From: Hafnia alvei
GTDB lineage: Bacteria; Pseudomonadota; Gammaproteobacteria; Enterobacterales; Enterobacteriaceae
Length of the DNA stretch: 64,000 nucleotides
Reading direction: 5' to 3'
Assembly: GCF_900095695.1 (NCBI RefSeq)
Contig: NZ_FMIQ01000041.1
Coordinates: forward strand, 1 to 64,000
The notes under the pieces are model-generated. The model saw nothing but the letters and a program-made list of their open reading frames with translations. It had not been told where the DNA came from and searched no databases. Positions 48,234-57,540 of this stretch are shown here, one piece after another. The first letter of the stretch is position 1. Each line of letters begins with the position of its first letter. Both the position numbers and the translations under genes were made by a program.

Positions 48234-48991
48234 AGCGTACCCTGCTCCTCATAAACGATATCGAGCTGAATATTTAGTTTTTTGAGATGGTTTCTGTATT
48301 CATCGTTTAAACGATAATCGGTGATCACCCGATTAATCGCGTGAGTGGGCTGCAATGGGTTGGGGTTAATTTGGCCGAATTTTGAAGAGTCTGTCAGCAC
48401 GATGTTTTCAACGCCTTTGGCTAAAACCGTATTGGCGATATCGGCGCGCATCATATCGCGACCGGTAAAGCCTGTTTCTGGGTGAAAACCATCAATGCCG
48501 AGGAAAGCTTTGTTGAAGTAAACCTGCTGGATACATTGGCGGGTTAGCGGGCCTACCATTGTTTCACTGCGCTTTTGGTACAGTCCACCCATTAAAATGA
48601 CGTCACAATCCGTTTCTTTCAGCAGGTGGGCAATGTAGGTGCTTACGGTCACCAGCGTAACGCGTTTGCGTTCTGCCAGATAACGGGCGAGAAGGGCATT
48701 GGTACTGCCATTTTCGATAAAAATTGTTTCACCATCGTTAACCAAAGATGCCGCGTAGGCTGCCAATTTTTGTTTTAACGTGAAATTAATCATCATTCGA
48801 GCATCTACATCGTCGCTTTCTAGCGCTACGGCGTATCCGTGGATACGTTTTAGATAGTTACGTTTTTCCAATAGGTTCAGATCTTGACGGATCGTCACCT
48901 CTGAAACACCGGTATCACGTGCCAGATCGGCCACGCTAATGCGGCGTGTGTCGTTGACATATTGGAGAATAGCTTGCTGTCTTGAATTCAT
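48230..48991 (-). CDS. DeoR-family transcriptional regulator, YciT-like
   Basis: The 253-residue protein has the DeoR helix-turn-helix at about 5-55 ([21 protein letters not shown]) and a sugar-phosphate-sensing C-terminal domain ([21 protein letters not shown]). It is close to E. coli YciT throughout. YciT lies next to osmB in E. coli, but here it follows ybiYW and is coupled to DUF2164. It may sense the sugar phosphate linked to FsaA; that is inferred from the neighbourhood. Confidence 0.85.
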   Translation of the reverse strand: MNSRQQAILQYVNDTRRISVADLARDTGVSEVTIRQDLNLLEKRNYLKRIHGYAVALESDDVDARMMINFTLKQKLAAYAASLVNDGETIFIENGSTNALLARYLAERKRVTLVTVSTYIAHLLKETDCDVILMGGLYQKRSETMVGPLTRQCIQQVYFNKAFLGIDGFHPETGFTGRDMMRADIANTVLAKGVENIVLTDSSKFGQINPNPLQPTHAINRVITDYRLNDEYRNHLKKLNIQLDIVYEEQGTL

Positions 48992-49063
48992 GAGTTCCTT
49001 GGCTTAACGACCTAATTTATCGGTGGCCTAAGCCACCGATAGCTTTGTGTTTAATCGCCCACA

Positions 49064-51496
49064 TCAAAGCGTATGTTCGGTACGCGCGATGATATCATCC
49101 TGAGCGTCAGGAGATAAGGCCGTAAAGAACGCTGAGTAGCCCGCTACGCGCACCACAAGATCGCGATACCGTTCTGGGCGCGCTTTTGCTTCCAGCAGTG
49201 TTTCGCGTGAAACGATGTTGTACTGCACGTGCCAGCCTTTATGCACTTCAAAGAAGGTGCGCAGCATCAGCATCAGTTTTTCTCGATCGCGCGTATTTTC
49301 CAGCGTAGCTGGATTGAGTTTCTGATTCAGCAACACGCCACCTAGAATTGCGGCGGTGGGGAGTTTGCCTAAAGAGTTAAATACCGCCGTGGGCCCAAGA
49401 TGATCGGTTCCCGATGCCGGGCTTGCGCCTTCCGCCAGTGGCGTTTTGGCTTTGCGTCCATCTGGTGTGGCCTGCGTGGCCGCACCAAAAGGCACGTTAG
49501 CCGAAATGGATGACGTCCCCGCATAGTAGGTTCCGCCGATCGGCCCACGACCAAAACGGGTATTATGGTACTGTTTCAGTTCATCAATATAGGTCTGATA
49601 GGCACGAACCAGCAAGTTATCTATGTCATCTTCGTCGTTGCCATATTTCGGCGCATTGTTCATCAGTCTCTGGCGCAGCAGTTCACCGTCTAAACCATCA
49701 AAATCATTTGCCAGCGCCGCGGCAAGCTGTTGCTGGCCGATAACGCCTTGTTCGAAGACTAATTTTCGTACTGCCGCTAAACTGTTACCGAGGTTAGCGA
49801 TGCCGACCTGTAGGCCAGAGACCCAGTCATATTTAGCGCCGCCTTGCTTCACGCTTTTGCCTCTTTCGATGCAGTCATCAACGAGCGCAGAACAGATAAT
49901 GTCATGGGCATTTTCTTCAAGCACGGTATCCACAACGCATTCAATTTCGATTGATTTGCGAGTGAAGTAACGGATTTGCTCATCCCAAGCGTTCATGACC
50001 TGATCGAACGTCTCAAAGTTACCTTTAGACAGCGCTAATTCTTGCGGTAGAAATGTTTTTTGACTGGTTGCATCGCGGCCTTGTTCTAATGCAGCCAGCA
50101 TCACACGGGCGAAGTTGATGAAGCTCATTCCGGTGCATCGATATCCCCATTTTCCGCCGACGGCGGTTTCGATGCATCCAATAGCGGCATAATCATAGGC
50201 ATCCTGCGGTTCAACGCCCAGTTTGATAAACTCAGGGATCACGATTTCATCGTTATTAAACGCTGGCATGCCAAAGCCACAACGAATGACCTGTACGCAG
50301 GCATCGAGGAAATCATTGCTTATGCCCGCATGATATCGAACGCTGAGGTTCGGCTGCGTAGAGCGTAATCGTCCACAGGATTCTAAAACGGTGTAAGACA
50401 GGGGGTTGACGGCATCCTGCGGCTGGCCGTTTAACAATGTTTGTCCGCCGATGGTGACGTTTTGGTAGAGCGGGCTACCGGCAGAGGCTTTTGAGTGTGA
50501 ACCCGAGCGAATTTTATTCACTTCTAACAATTTCAGCCAGCAACCGTGCAATAGCTCAATGGCAAATTCACGGCTGATGCTTTGCTTCAGCTCCACATCG
50601 CGGCGATACCATGGATAAAGGTATTGATCGAGGCGGCCAAATGAAACCGAATGTCCGTTGGATTCGATCTGTAACACCAACTGCATGAAATAGCACAGCT
50701 GCAGCGCTTGCCAGAAGGTTTGCGGTGGCTGATGTGCAATCAATTCACAGTTTGCAGCAATATGGCGCAGTTCAGCCTGACGTTCAGGCCGACTCTCCTG
50801 TTCCGCCATGCTTTTCGCCAGCTCCGCGTAGCGTAAAATATGATCGCTAAGGGCGCTTAGGGCGATATCAATCGACTTTAGGAACTGCTCCTTGTGCAGA
50901 TCGTCCCAGTCGGTGAGCTGCAAACGGCTGCGGCGTTCGTCGACTTTATCCCGCAGTCCGTCCAATCCTTTCTCCAACAGCAGCGGGAAATTGACCGCTA
51001 GATGGGCATCACCGGAGGTCATATTGCCTTCTGCTTTAATGATACCGGTTGAGAGTAGGGCTTTTTGCTCGTCGGTAAACATACCGTAGCAGCGATCTTG
51101 AACGGTTTGGCCTCGCCACCACGGGCAGATTTTATGCAATACCGCTTTATTTTCCTCTGAGACAGAGAATCCAGCGCCAGGGCGATCCGCCAGCTCGTCG
51201 ATTTCCTGCTCAATCCAACTGACCGTATACTCAGGAAATATCGGCGCGGCACGCACTTCACTGGCCTGATTGCCGATGATCAACTCATCATGTTTAATCC
51301 AGATGGTGCGTTGCTGGAGATGGTGGGCTAACGCCAGTGCCCTGCGTACGGGCAGCGGTTTATCCTGATGCTGTTGGTACATCTCGGTATAGTGCTGTGC
51401 ACGTTCGGTACACACCGGTGGCTTAACGATATGGATTAGCGCCTCTTTATGAGCGCGAATACGTGGCGACAGCGAAGTTAAATCGAGTTGGGTCAT
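49064..51496 (-). CDS. ybiW: Glycyl radical enzyme YbiW (PflF)
   Basis: YbiW is a pyruvate-formate-lyase-like glycyl radical enzyme of unknown substrate that works only without oxygen. The 810-residue protein has the same length as E. coli YbiW. It has the active-site cysteine in IGCIETAVGG and the radical glycine G786 in RVAGYSAFF. The ATG at 51496 matches E. coli; an upstream frame would add 19 residues. It is 4 bp downstream of its activase. Confidence 0.93.
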   Translation of the reverse strand: MTQLDLTSLSPRIRAHKEALIHIVKPPVCTERAQHYTEMYQQHQDKPLPVRRALALAHHLQQRTIWIKHDELIIGNQASEVRAAPIFPEYTVSWIEQEIDELADRPGAGFSVSEENKAVLHKICPWWRGQTVQDRCYGMFTDEQKALLSTGIIKAEGNMTSGDAHLAVNFPLLLEKGLDGLRDKVDERRSRLQLTDWDDLHKEQFLKSIDIALSALSDHILRYAELAKSMAEQESRPERQAELRHIAANCELIAHQPPQTFWQALQLCYFMQLVLQIESNGHSVSFGRLDQYLYPWYRRDVELKQSISREFAIELLHGCWLKLLEVNKIRSGSHSKASAGSPLYQNVTIGGQTLLNGQPQDAVNPLSYTVLESCGRLRSTQPNLSVRYHAGISNDFLDACVQVIRCGFGMPAFNNDEIVIPEFIKLGVEPQDAYDYAAIGCIETAVGGKWGYRCTGMSFINFARVMLAALEQGRDATSQKTFLPQELALSKGNFETFDQVMNAWDEQIRYFTRKSIEIECVVDTVLEENAHDIICSALVDDCIERGKSVKQGGAKYDWVSGLQVGIANLGNSLAAVRKLVFEQGVIGQQQLAAALANDFDGLDGELLRQRLMNNAPKYGNDEDDIDNLLVRAYQTYIDELKQYHNTRFGRGPIGGTYYAGTSSISANVPFGAATQATPDGRKAKTPLAEGASPASGTDHLGPTAVFNSLGKLPTAAILGGVLLNQKLNPATLENTRDREKLMLMLRTFFEVHKGWHVQYNIVSRETLLEAKARPERYRDLVVRVAGYSAFFTALSPDAQDDIIARTEHTL

Positions 51497-51500
51497 GACG

Positions 51501-52400
51501 TTATCCTCGTAGCAGAGCGGTAAGACCTTTATCGCGGGCGTATTGCTGCGCAAAGTCCAGTAACTCTGGGTTATCCAATGGCTTATCCGCCGCTATATAA
51601 GGCATATCCAGCAGGCGGTATTTATTGATGCCGAGCGTGTGGTAGGGCAGAAAATGAATCTCTTTGGCGCCGAGTTCATCGGCGGCGAAGTTGGTGATTG
51701 CGCGAATGGATTGTTCGTCGGCGTTAAAATCGGGAATGAGTGGAACACGGATCGTCATATTGACGCCGCGCGTGGCGAGACGGCAAAAATTGTCCATCAC
51801 GCGTTTAGCAGAGCCGTCAGTCCATTGTTTAAAGGTGTTTGCGTTAACATGCTTTAAATCGGCTAACAATAGATCCAGAAACTCAAGGCTGGGCTCAATG
51901 TTATGCCAAGGCACATGCAGGCAGGATTCAACGGCAGTATGAATTTGGTGTTGATGGCTGCGCTTCAGCAATTCTGCGCAGGCTTCGGGCTGCATGAAAG
52001 GCTCGCCGCCAGAAAGGGTTATTCCGCCGCCGGTTCGCTGATAAAAAGGCAAGTCTCGCAGCACCGACCCCATCACCTCATCCAGATCCAGTGCCGACCC
52101 GCATACAGACAACGCGCCCGTAGGGCAACATGTCTCCAGACGATCTAAATCGCGCTCAGCGATCGCATGACGATCGATCGTGACGCCACTATTCTCTCGT
52201 TGAATGGCGTGCGGCACACACTGTTCGCATAGCTGACACCCTTCTAGGCACAGTCTTGCGTCATACAGCAGTTCACGGGCTCGTGAGCGACTCTCTGGAT
52301 TTTGACACCAACGACACCCTAAGGAGCACCCTTTCAGAAATACCACTGTGCGGATCCCTGGACCATCATGGGTCGAATAACGTTGCAGGTTAAATAGCAT
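51501..52400 (-). CDS. ybiY: Glycyl-radical enzyme activase YbiY
   Basis: YbiY is a radical SAM enzyme that installs the glycyl radical on YbiW. It has the CxxxCxxC cluster at C25, C29 and C32 ([12 protein letters not shown]), extra ferredoxin-like cysteines ([24 protein letters not shown]) and [11 protein letters not shown]. The ATG at 52400 (299 residues) has GGAG at five bases. A TTG ten codons upstream (52430) is an alternative. It is the first gene of a ybiYW operon behind an FNR box. Confidence 0.92.
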   Translation of the reverse strand: MLFNLQRYSTHDGPGIRTVVFLKGCSLGCRWCQNPESRSRARELLYDARLCLEGCQLCEQCVPHAIQRENSGVTIDRHAIAERDLDRLETCCPTGALSVCGSALDLDEVMGSVLRDLPFYQRTGGGITLSGGEPFMQPEACAELLKRSHQHQIHTAVESCLHVPWHNIEPSLEFLDLLLADLKHVNANTFKQWTDGSAKRVMDNFCRLATRGVNMTIRVPLIPDFNADEQSIRAITNFAADELGAKEIHFLPYHTLGINKYRLLDMPYIAADKPLDNPELLDFAQQYARDKGLTALLRG

Positions 52401-52473
52401 ACGAACTCCGAAGGTATGATTAGTGTTCAATTTCTTCTAACGAAGATTAATGCACTTTCGAATGAAAGTTGAG

Positions 52474-52487
52474 TTGATATTGATCAA
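52474..52487. promoter_or_regulatory. FNR box between ybiY and fsaA
   Basis: TTGATATTGATCAA is a perfect FNR consensus (TTGAT-N4-ATCAA). Its centre lies about 41 bases before predicted starts in both directions, a class II activation geometry. Confidence 0.85.
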
Positions 52488-52508
52488 CTGCAAATGGGTT
52501 TAATGCTT

Positions 52509-52514
52509 TATAGT
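52509..52514 (+). promoter_or_regulatory. fsaA -10 region
   Basis: TATAGT lies 29 bp past the FNR box centre and about 45 bases before fsaA. The -35 at 17 bp is poor (AACTGC), fitting activator dependence. Confidence 0.5.
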
Positions 52515-52558
52515 GAGCACAATCAGACGTTGAGCACATTTTCGATAGGGGGAAGTGA

Positions 52559-53224
52559 ATGGAACTGTATCTGGATACGGCCGATGTCATTGCGGTGAAA
52601 AGGCTGGCGCGTGTTTTACCCTTGCAAGGGGTGACAACCAACCCAAGTATTATTGCCAAAGAGGGTAAATCTGTATGGGAGGTTTTGCCGGCTTTGCGAG
52701 ATGCGCTGGGCGGTTCGGGTAAACTTTTTGCGCAGGTGATGGCTAACGATTCGGAACGCATGGTGACGGAAGCCGTTATGCTGACCGAGCGAATTTCTGG
52801 CGTGATCGTGAAAATCCCGACCACGGCAGAGGGGCTGGCAGCCATCAAACAGCTGAATACAATGAATATCGCCACGCTTGGCACCGCGGTATACGGTGCA
52901 GGCCAAGGGTTGCTGGCGGCTATGGCCGGAGCAGCCTACGTTGCCCCTTATGTTAATCGGGTTGATGCGCAGGGCGGCGATGGTATCGGCATGGTGCGAG
53001 AATTACATCAATTGCTGAAGATGCATGCGCCAAATTCTCGCGTGCTGGCAGCGAGCTTTAAAACGCCACGCCAGGCATTGGACTGCATGTTGGTGGGGTG
53101 TGAGGCGATCACGCTGCCGGTCGATATTGCTGAGCAAATGCTGCTGAGCCCCGCAGTGCAGTCTGCCGTTGAGAAATTTGAACAAGATTGGCAGGGTGCG
53201 TTTGGCACCAATCTGTTGGGCTAG
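52559..53224 (+). CDS. fsaA: Fructose-6-phosphate aldolase
   Basis: FsaA cleaves or forms fructose-6-P from dihydroxyacetone and glyceraldehyde-3-P through a Schiff base. The 221-residue TIM barrel has the catalytic lysine K85 ([11 protein letters not shown]) and matches E. coli FsaA closely ([35 protein letters not shown]). It is divergent from ybiYW, as in E. coli, and shares the FNR region. A terminator follows. Confidence 0.96.
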   Translation: MELYLDTADVIAVKRLARVLPLQGVTTNPSIIAKEGKSVWEVLPALRDALGGSGKLFAQVMANDSERMVTEAVMLTERISGVIVKIPTTAEGLAAIKQLNTMNIATLGTAVYGAGQGLLAAMAGAAYVAPYVNRVDAQGGDGIGMVRELHQLLKMHAPNSRVLAASFKTPRQALDCMLVGCEAITLPVDIAEQMLLSPAVQSAVEKFEQDWQGAFGTNLLG

Positions 53225-53317
53225 CTCGTTTGTAGCCTATCGCCCAAGTGGTCTAAACGGGCGAAAAAGAGGTTGGCAATGAAGAGCGTACCTCAAGCGA
53301 TAAAATAGAATAAATCT

Positions 53318-53348
53318 CCATAAAAAAACCGGCCACTTGGCCGGTTTT
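53318..53348. terminator. Terminator between fsaA and the ybdD-type gene
   Basis: The stem aaaaccggcc / ggccggtttt (53325-53348, 4-nt loop) has a T run on the minus strand and four T inside the stem on the plus strand. It serves both convergent genes. Confidence 0.85.
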
Positions 53349-53370
53349 GATGTTTATAAACGCGTGATCC

Positions 53371-53709
53371 TCAGCATGGGCATTTGCCCAATTTCCCCCC
53401 CTTGCTTGGGAAGCGTGCCTCTAAGCAATAGCGATGAAATTCACGCTCGGTCATTGGCGTATTTTCAGGATGATGTAGCTGCTGGTGGCGCACGTAGTTC
53501 TGATAATCTTGCACGCCAACCATCAAACGCAAACTTTGTGCGGCTCGCCGATACATCAGTTTTACCCACTGCCATGCCGACGTTGGGTGTGACTCACCCA
53601 GCGAAAGTGGCAAACAGCGCAGGATAACCATATTCGGCTGCGCCTGCCTTTTCCACGGCAGACCGCTTTTGATCATCATGTGTGCTTTGACATCATGTTC
53701 CTCAGCCAT
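53371..53709 (-). CDS. YbdD/YjiX-family protein
   Basis: YbdD-type proteins are short partners of CstA/BtsT transporters with unknown action. The C-terminal 60 residues (MVGVQDYQNYVRHQQLHHPENTP, then FPSKGGK) fit the family and end in a CPC motif. The ATG at 53709 overlaps the transporter stop by 8 bp and has GAGGAA upstream, giving 112 residues. That is about 50 longer than usual. A shorter start at 53556 (61 residues) is possible but has no clear ribosome site. Confidence 0.78.
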   Translation of the reverse strand: MAEEHDVKAHMMIKSGLPWKRQAQPNMVILRCLPLSLGESHPTSAWQWVKLMYRRAAQSLRLMVGVQDYQNYVRHQQLHHPENTPMTEREFHRYCLEARFPSKGGKLGKCPC

Positions 53710-55768
53710 GTGATTTTTCCTCACGCAGTGCCGGCGTTGTCTCGTGCACCGTCGGCTGGTTGGCATTGAGTGCACGGCGAATAACAAAGAAAGCAGAAAT
53801 CAGCATGGTGATGGCAACCAACATAAAGAAGCCACACAGCGCGGCGTTGATGTAGTTATTCATCACAATGGTTTCCATATCTTTGATGGTTTTCGCAGGT
53901 GCAATGAGGGTGCCTGAATCGATCCCCGCAGAGAACCGTTTGGCCTGTGCTAAGAAACCAATGCTGGCTTTCTCATGGAAAATCTTCTGCCAGCCAGCGG
54001 TCATTGAAGTCACGAATAACCAGACCGTTGGCAGAATGGTCACCCATGCGTAGCGCTGCTTTTTCATCTTGAACAGCACGACCGTGCCGAGAATTAACGC
54101 CATCGAGGCCAGCATTTGGTTACCGATACCAAACAGCGGCCAGAGCGTATTAATTCCTCCTAGCGGATCAACCACGCCTTGATAAACGAAGAAGCCCCAG
54201 CCGGCAACGGCCACCGTGGTTCCTGCAAGATTACCAAACCAAGAACGGTTGTTGGCTAAGCTTGGAATTGCGACACCAACCAGATCTTGCACCATAAAAC
54301 GACAGGCGCGCGTACCCGCATCCACGGCGGTCAGAATGAACAGTGCTTCAAACAGAATGGCAAAGTGATACCAAAACGCCATCATGGCGCGGCTGTTGAA
54401 GACCTCGGTGATGATATGTGCCATGCCAACGGCGAAGGTCGGTGCACCACCGGCGCGTGACAGAATGGAATTCTCACCCACGTCTTTGGCAATCATGGCA
54501 AGCGTTTCAGGAGTGACGACAAAACCCCAGCTATTAATCACCTGTGAGGCATTTTCTACCGTAGTACCGATCAGTGCCGTAGGGGAGTTCATGGCGAAAT
54601 AGACGCCAGGGTCGATAACCGAGGCGCAGATTAATGCCATGATGGCCACGAATGACTCCATCAACATGGCACCATAGCCGATAAAGCGAATATGGCTTTC
54701 ACGCTCGATGAGTTTCGGCGTTGTGCCGCTGGAAACCAGCGCATGGAAACCTGAGATGGCACCGCAGGCGATGGTAATAAACAAGAATGGGAATAGGCTG
54801 CCGGAGAATACCGGGCCAGTGCCGTCAATGAAGCGGGTTACCGCTGGCATTTTCATCTCTGGCGCAGCAAAGACAATCCCCACGGCTAAACCGGCGATCA
54901 CGCCAATTTTCAGGAAGGTCGATAAATAATCGCGCGGTGCCAGCAGCAACCAAACCGGCAGTACGGAAGCAATGAAGCCATAAATAACCAACACCCACGT
55001 TAGCGTGGTGCCGTGTAGAGTAAAGAAAGGCCCCCAATAAGGGTGCATGGCGATATCGCCGCCGTAGATAATCGCGGCCATCATCAGAACAAAGCCAATG
55101 ATCGAGACTTCCGCAATTTTCCCCGGGCGCAGATAACGCATGTACACGCCCATAAACAGAGCGATAGGGATCGTAGCGGCAATGGTAAACAGCCCCCACG
55201 GACTGTCAGCTAAGGCTTTAACTACCACCAGAGCCAAGGCTGAGAGGATGATAATCATCACGCCTAATGCGCCAAGCATCGTGATGACGCCTGCAAAAGA
55301 GCCCAGCTCTTGTTTAGCCATTTCGCCCAGCGACCGGCCATCACGACGAGTCGAAATAAACAGGACTAAAAAGTCCTGCACTGCGCCCGCCAGCATGACA
55401 CCAACCAAAATCCAAATGGTACCGGGTAAAAAGCCCATTTGCGCCGCCAAAATGGGGCCGACTAGCGGACCCGCTCCGGCAATCGCCGCAAAGTGATGCC
55501 CGAATAGCACCCATTTGTTAGTTGGCACATAGTCCAAACCATCGTTGTGGCGCTCGGCGGGTGTTAATCGACGGTCATCGAGTTCAAACACTTTTTCAGC
55601 AATGAAAAGACTGTAAAAACGGTAGGCAATGCTGTAACAGGCAATAGCGGCTATCACCAGCCACACCGCATTAATATGTTCGCCACGGCTCAGCGCTAGC
55701 ATGCCAAAAGCATAAGCGCCGATTAACGCCACCAATAGCCAAATCAGGCCGGATCGGACGTTCTTCAT
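53702..55768 (-). CDS. CstA/BtsT-family carbon-starvation transporter
   Basis: The 688-residue inner-membrane protein has about 16 segments and matches E. coli CstA and BtsT (GHHFAAIAGAGPLVGP, ISGFHALVSSGTTPK, QGVVDPLGGINTLWPLFGI). The family imports pyruvate and is linked to peptide use in starved cells. Similarity is split between CstA and BtsT, so I give no symbol. The ybdD-type gene overlaps its end by 8 bp, the normal pair. Confidence 0.92.
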   Translation of the reverse strand: MKNVRSGLIWLLVALIGAYAFGMLALSRGEHINAVWLVIAAIACYSIAYRFYSLFIAEKVFELDDRRLTPAERHNDGLDYVPTNKWVLFGHHFAAIAGAGPLVGPILAAQMGFLPGTIWILVGVMLAGAVQDFLVLFISTRRDGRSLGEMAKQELGSFAGVITMLGALGVMIIILSALALVVVKALADSPWGLFTIAATIPIALFMGVYMRYLRPGKIAEVSIIGFVLMMAAIIYGGDIAMHPYWGPFFTLHGTTLTWVLVIYGFIASVLPVWLLLAPRDYLSTFLKIGVIAGLAVGIVFAAPEMKMPAVTRFIDGTGPVFSGSLFPFLFITIACGAISGFHALVSSGTTPKLIERESHIRFIGYGAMLMESFVAIMALICASVIDPGVYFAMNSPTALIGTTVENASQVINSWGFVVTPETLAMIAKDVGENSILSRAGGAPTFAVGMAHIITEVFNSRAMMAFWYHFAILFEALFILTAVDAGTRACRFMVQDLVGVAIPSLANNRSWFGNLAGTTVAVAGWGFFVYQGVVDPLGGINTLWPLFGIGNQMLASMALILGTVVLFKMKKQRYAWVTILPTVWLFVTSMTAGWQKIFHEKASIGFLAQAKRFSAGIDSGTLIAPAKTIKDMETIVMNNYINAALCGFFMLVAITMLISAFFVIRRALNANQPTVHETTPALREEKSHG

Positions 55769-56153
55769 TGTACGGCTCCTTCGTATAGGGGGAGAGGTAT
55801 CGATTTCTTGTTGTAAGAGAGGTTTGGAGACTAGGCTCGCATGGTTAAATAAAGGTTAAAAACTGGGCTTTGTCATGTTGATGATTCGAGTAGGCGATAG
55901 AAGTGTGAAGAGCGTCTGATTTGTAATGATTACGTTGAAAAACAACTCAAATTTGTGAGGAGATGATACATATCGCCCAAGGAATAAACATAAAAATTGA
56001 TGTGCATCAATTTTGGTATGACCAAATGACCTGTCGTGTTATTCTTTGCGTAGAAAATTAAATTAACCTGAGTGAACCATACGTAAAATAAGGGTATTGA
56101 TTATTTACCGTTAATTAACTATTGGTTTACATTTTTTACCAAGGGAGAAAGCT
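55769..56153. other. cstA-ndh divergent regulatory region
   Basis: The 385 bp contain the FNR site and promoter of ndh and the promoter of the CstA-type gene. A weak CRP-like match (TGTGA-AGAGCG-TCTGA, 55904-55919) is too poor to claim. No gene is seen. Confidence 0.5.
55997..56010. promoter_or_regulatory. FNR box upstream of ndh
   Basis: TTGATGTGCATCAA is a perfect FNR consensus inside a 22-bp near-palindrome. It lies about 48 bases before the predicted ndh start, near the -50.5 position at which FNR represses E. coli ndh. Confidence 0.88.
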
Positions 56154-57458
56154 TTGAGCGCATCTAAGAAAAAAATCGTGATTGTCGGCGGTGGTGCGGG
56201 CGGTCTCGAGCTGGCAACCAGTCTGGGCCATAAACTCGGTCGTAAAGACAAAGCGGAAATCATTCTGATTGACCGTAACCATAGCCACTTGTGGAAACCA
56301 CTACTGCATGAGGTTGCAACCGGATCGTTGGATGACGGCGTGGATGCGTTGAGCTATCTGGCTCATGCGCGTAATCACCACTTCACCTTCCAACTGGGTT
56401 CGTTGACCAACATCGATCGCGCTGCGCAGCAGCTGACGCTGGCAGACATTCACGACGAGCAGGGTGAAATTCTGGTACCACAGCGCGAGCTGTCGTATGA
56501 CATTTTGGTGATGGCGTTGGGCAGTACCTCGAATGATTTCGGTACACCGGGCGTGAAAGATAACTGCATTTTCTTAGATAACCCGCATCAGGCTCGTCGT
56601 TTCCACAACGAAATGCTGAATCTGTTCCTGAAGTTCTCGGCGCAAAAAGATAAAGCGGCGAAGGTGAATATCGCGATTGTGGGTGGCGGAGCAACCGGCG
56701 TTGAGCTGTCTGCGGAGCTGCACAATGCGGTTAAGCAACTGCACAGCTATGGCTTTGAAGGCCTGAGCAGTGAAGCGCTAAACGTGACGTTAGTTGAGGC
56801 GGGCGAGCGAATTCTTCCTGCGCTGCCTCCCCGAATTTCTGGCGCAGCACACAGCGAACTGAGGAAGTTAGGCGTGCGCGTTCTGACCAAAACCATGGTT
56901 ACCAGCGCGGATAAAAATGGCCTCAACACGAAAGATGGTGAATTTATTCCTGCCGATCTGATGGTGTGGGCGGCGGGCATTAAAGCGCCTGATTTCATGA
57001 AAGATATTGGCGGTTTAGAGACTAACCGTATCAACCAATTAGTGGTTGAGCCAACGCTGCAAACCACGCGCGATCCGAATATCTTCGCGATTGGTGACTG
57101 TGCGTCATGCCCGCAGCCAACCGGCGGATTTGTTCCACCGCGTGCTCAGGCCGCGCACCAGATGGCTTCTCGCTGCTACGCCAACATTTTGGCACAGCTC
57201 AAAGGCGGCAATATGAAGCCTTACGTGTACAAAGACCACGGTTCACTGGTTTCTTTGTCTAAATTCAGCACCGTTGGCAGCCTGATGGGCAACCTGATGC
57301 GTGGTTCAATGATGGTAGAGGGGCGTATTGCGCGTATGGTTTATATTTCGCTGTACCGTATGCACCAAATCGCGCTGCACGGCTATATCAAGACTGGGCT
57401 GATGATGCTGGTCGGTGGCATCAATCGCGTGATTCGTCCGCGTTTGAAACTGCACTAA
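56154..57458 (+). CDS. ndh: NADH dehydrogenase II
   Basis: Ndh is the single-subunit membrane-associated NADH:quinone oxidoreductase that does not pump protons. The 434-residue protein has the same length as E. coli Ndh, with the FAD-binding GGGAGG at 12-17, the NADH-binding [15 protein letters not shown] and the GDCASCPQP block. A C-terminal amphipathic helix binds the membrane. It starts with TTG after AAGGGAG. An FNR box upstream should repress it without oxygen. Confidence 0.97.
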   Translation: MSASKKKIVIVGGGAGGLELATSLGHKLGRKDKAEIILIDRNHSHLWKPLLHEVATGSLDDGVDALSYLAHARNHHFTFQLGSLTNIDRAAQQLTLADIHDEQGEILVPQRELSYDILVMALGSTSNDFGTPGVKDNCIFLDNPHQARRFHNEMLNLFLKFSAQKDKAAKVNIAIVGGGATGVELSAELHNAVKQLHSYGFEGLSSEALNVTLVEAGERILPALPPRISGAAHSELRKLGVRVLTKTMVTSADKNGLNTKDGEFIPADLMVWAAGIKAPDFMKDIGGLETNRINQLVVEPTLQTTRDPNIFAIGDCASCPQPTGGFVPPRAQAAHQMASRCYANILAQLKGGNMKPYVYKDHGSLVSLSKFSTVGSLMGNLMRGSMMVEGRIARMVYISLYRMHQIALHGYIKTGLMMLVGGINRVIRPRLKLH

Positions 57459-57485
57459 TGCGTTGCTGAATATATCGTTGAAATG

Positions 57486-57514
57486 AAACGGCTCTGATTA
57501 GAGCCGTTTTTTTT
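57486..57514 (+). terminator. Terminator after ndh
   Basis: The stem aaacggctc / gagccgttt (57486-57509, 6-nt loop) ends in eight T. Confidence 0.88.
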
Positions 57515-57540
57515 ACCCTAACGTGTCAGGCAATATGACG

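Noticed and set aside
55904-55919. CRP site for the CstA-type gene
   Set aside because: TGTGA-AGAGCG-TCTGA has a poor right half, so the match is too weak.
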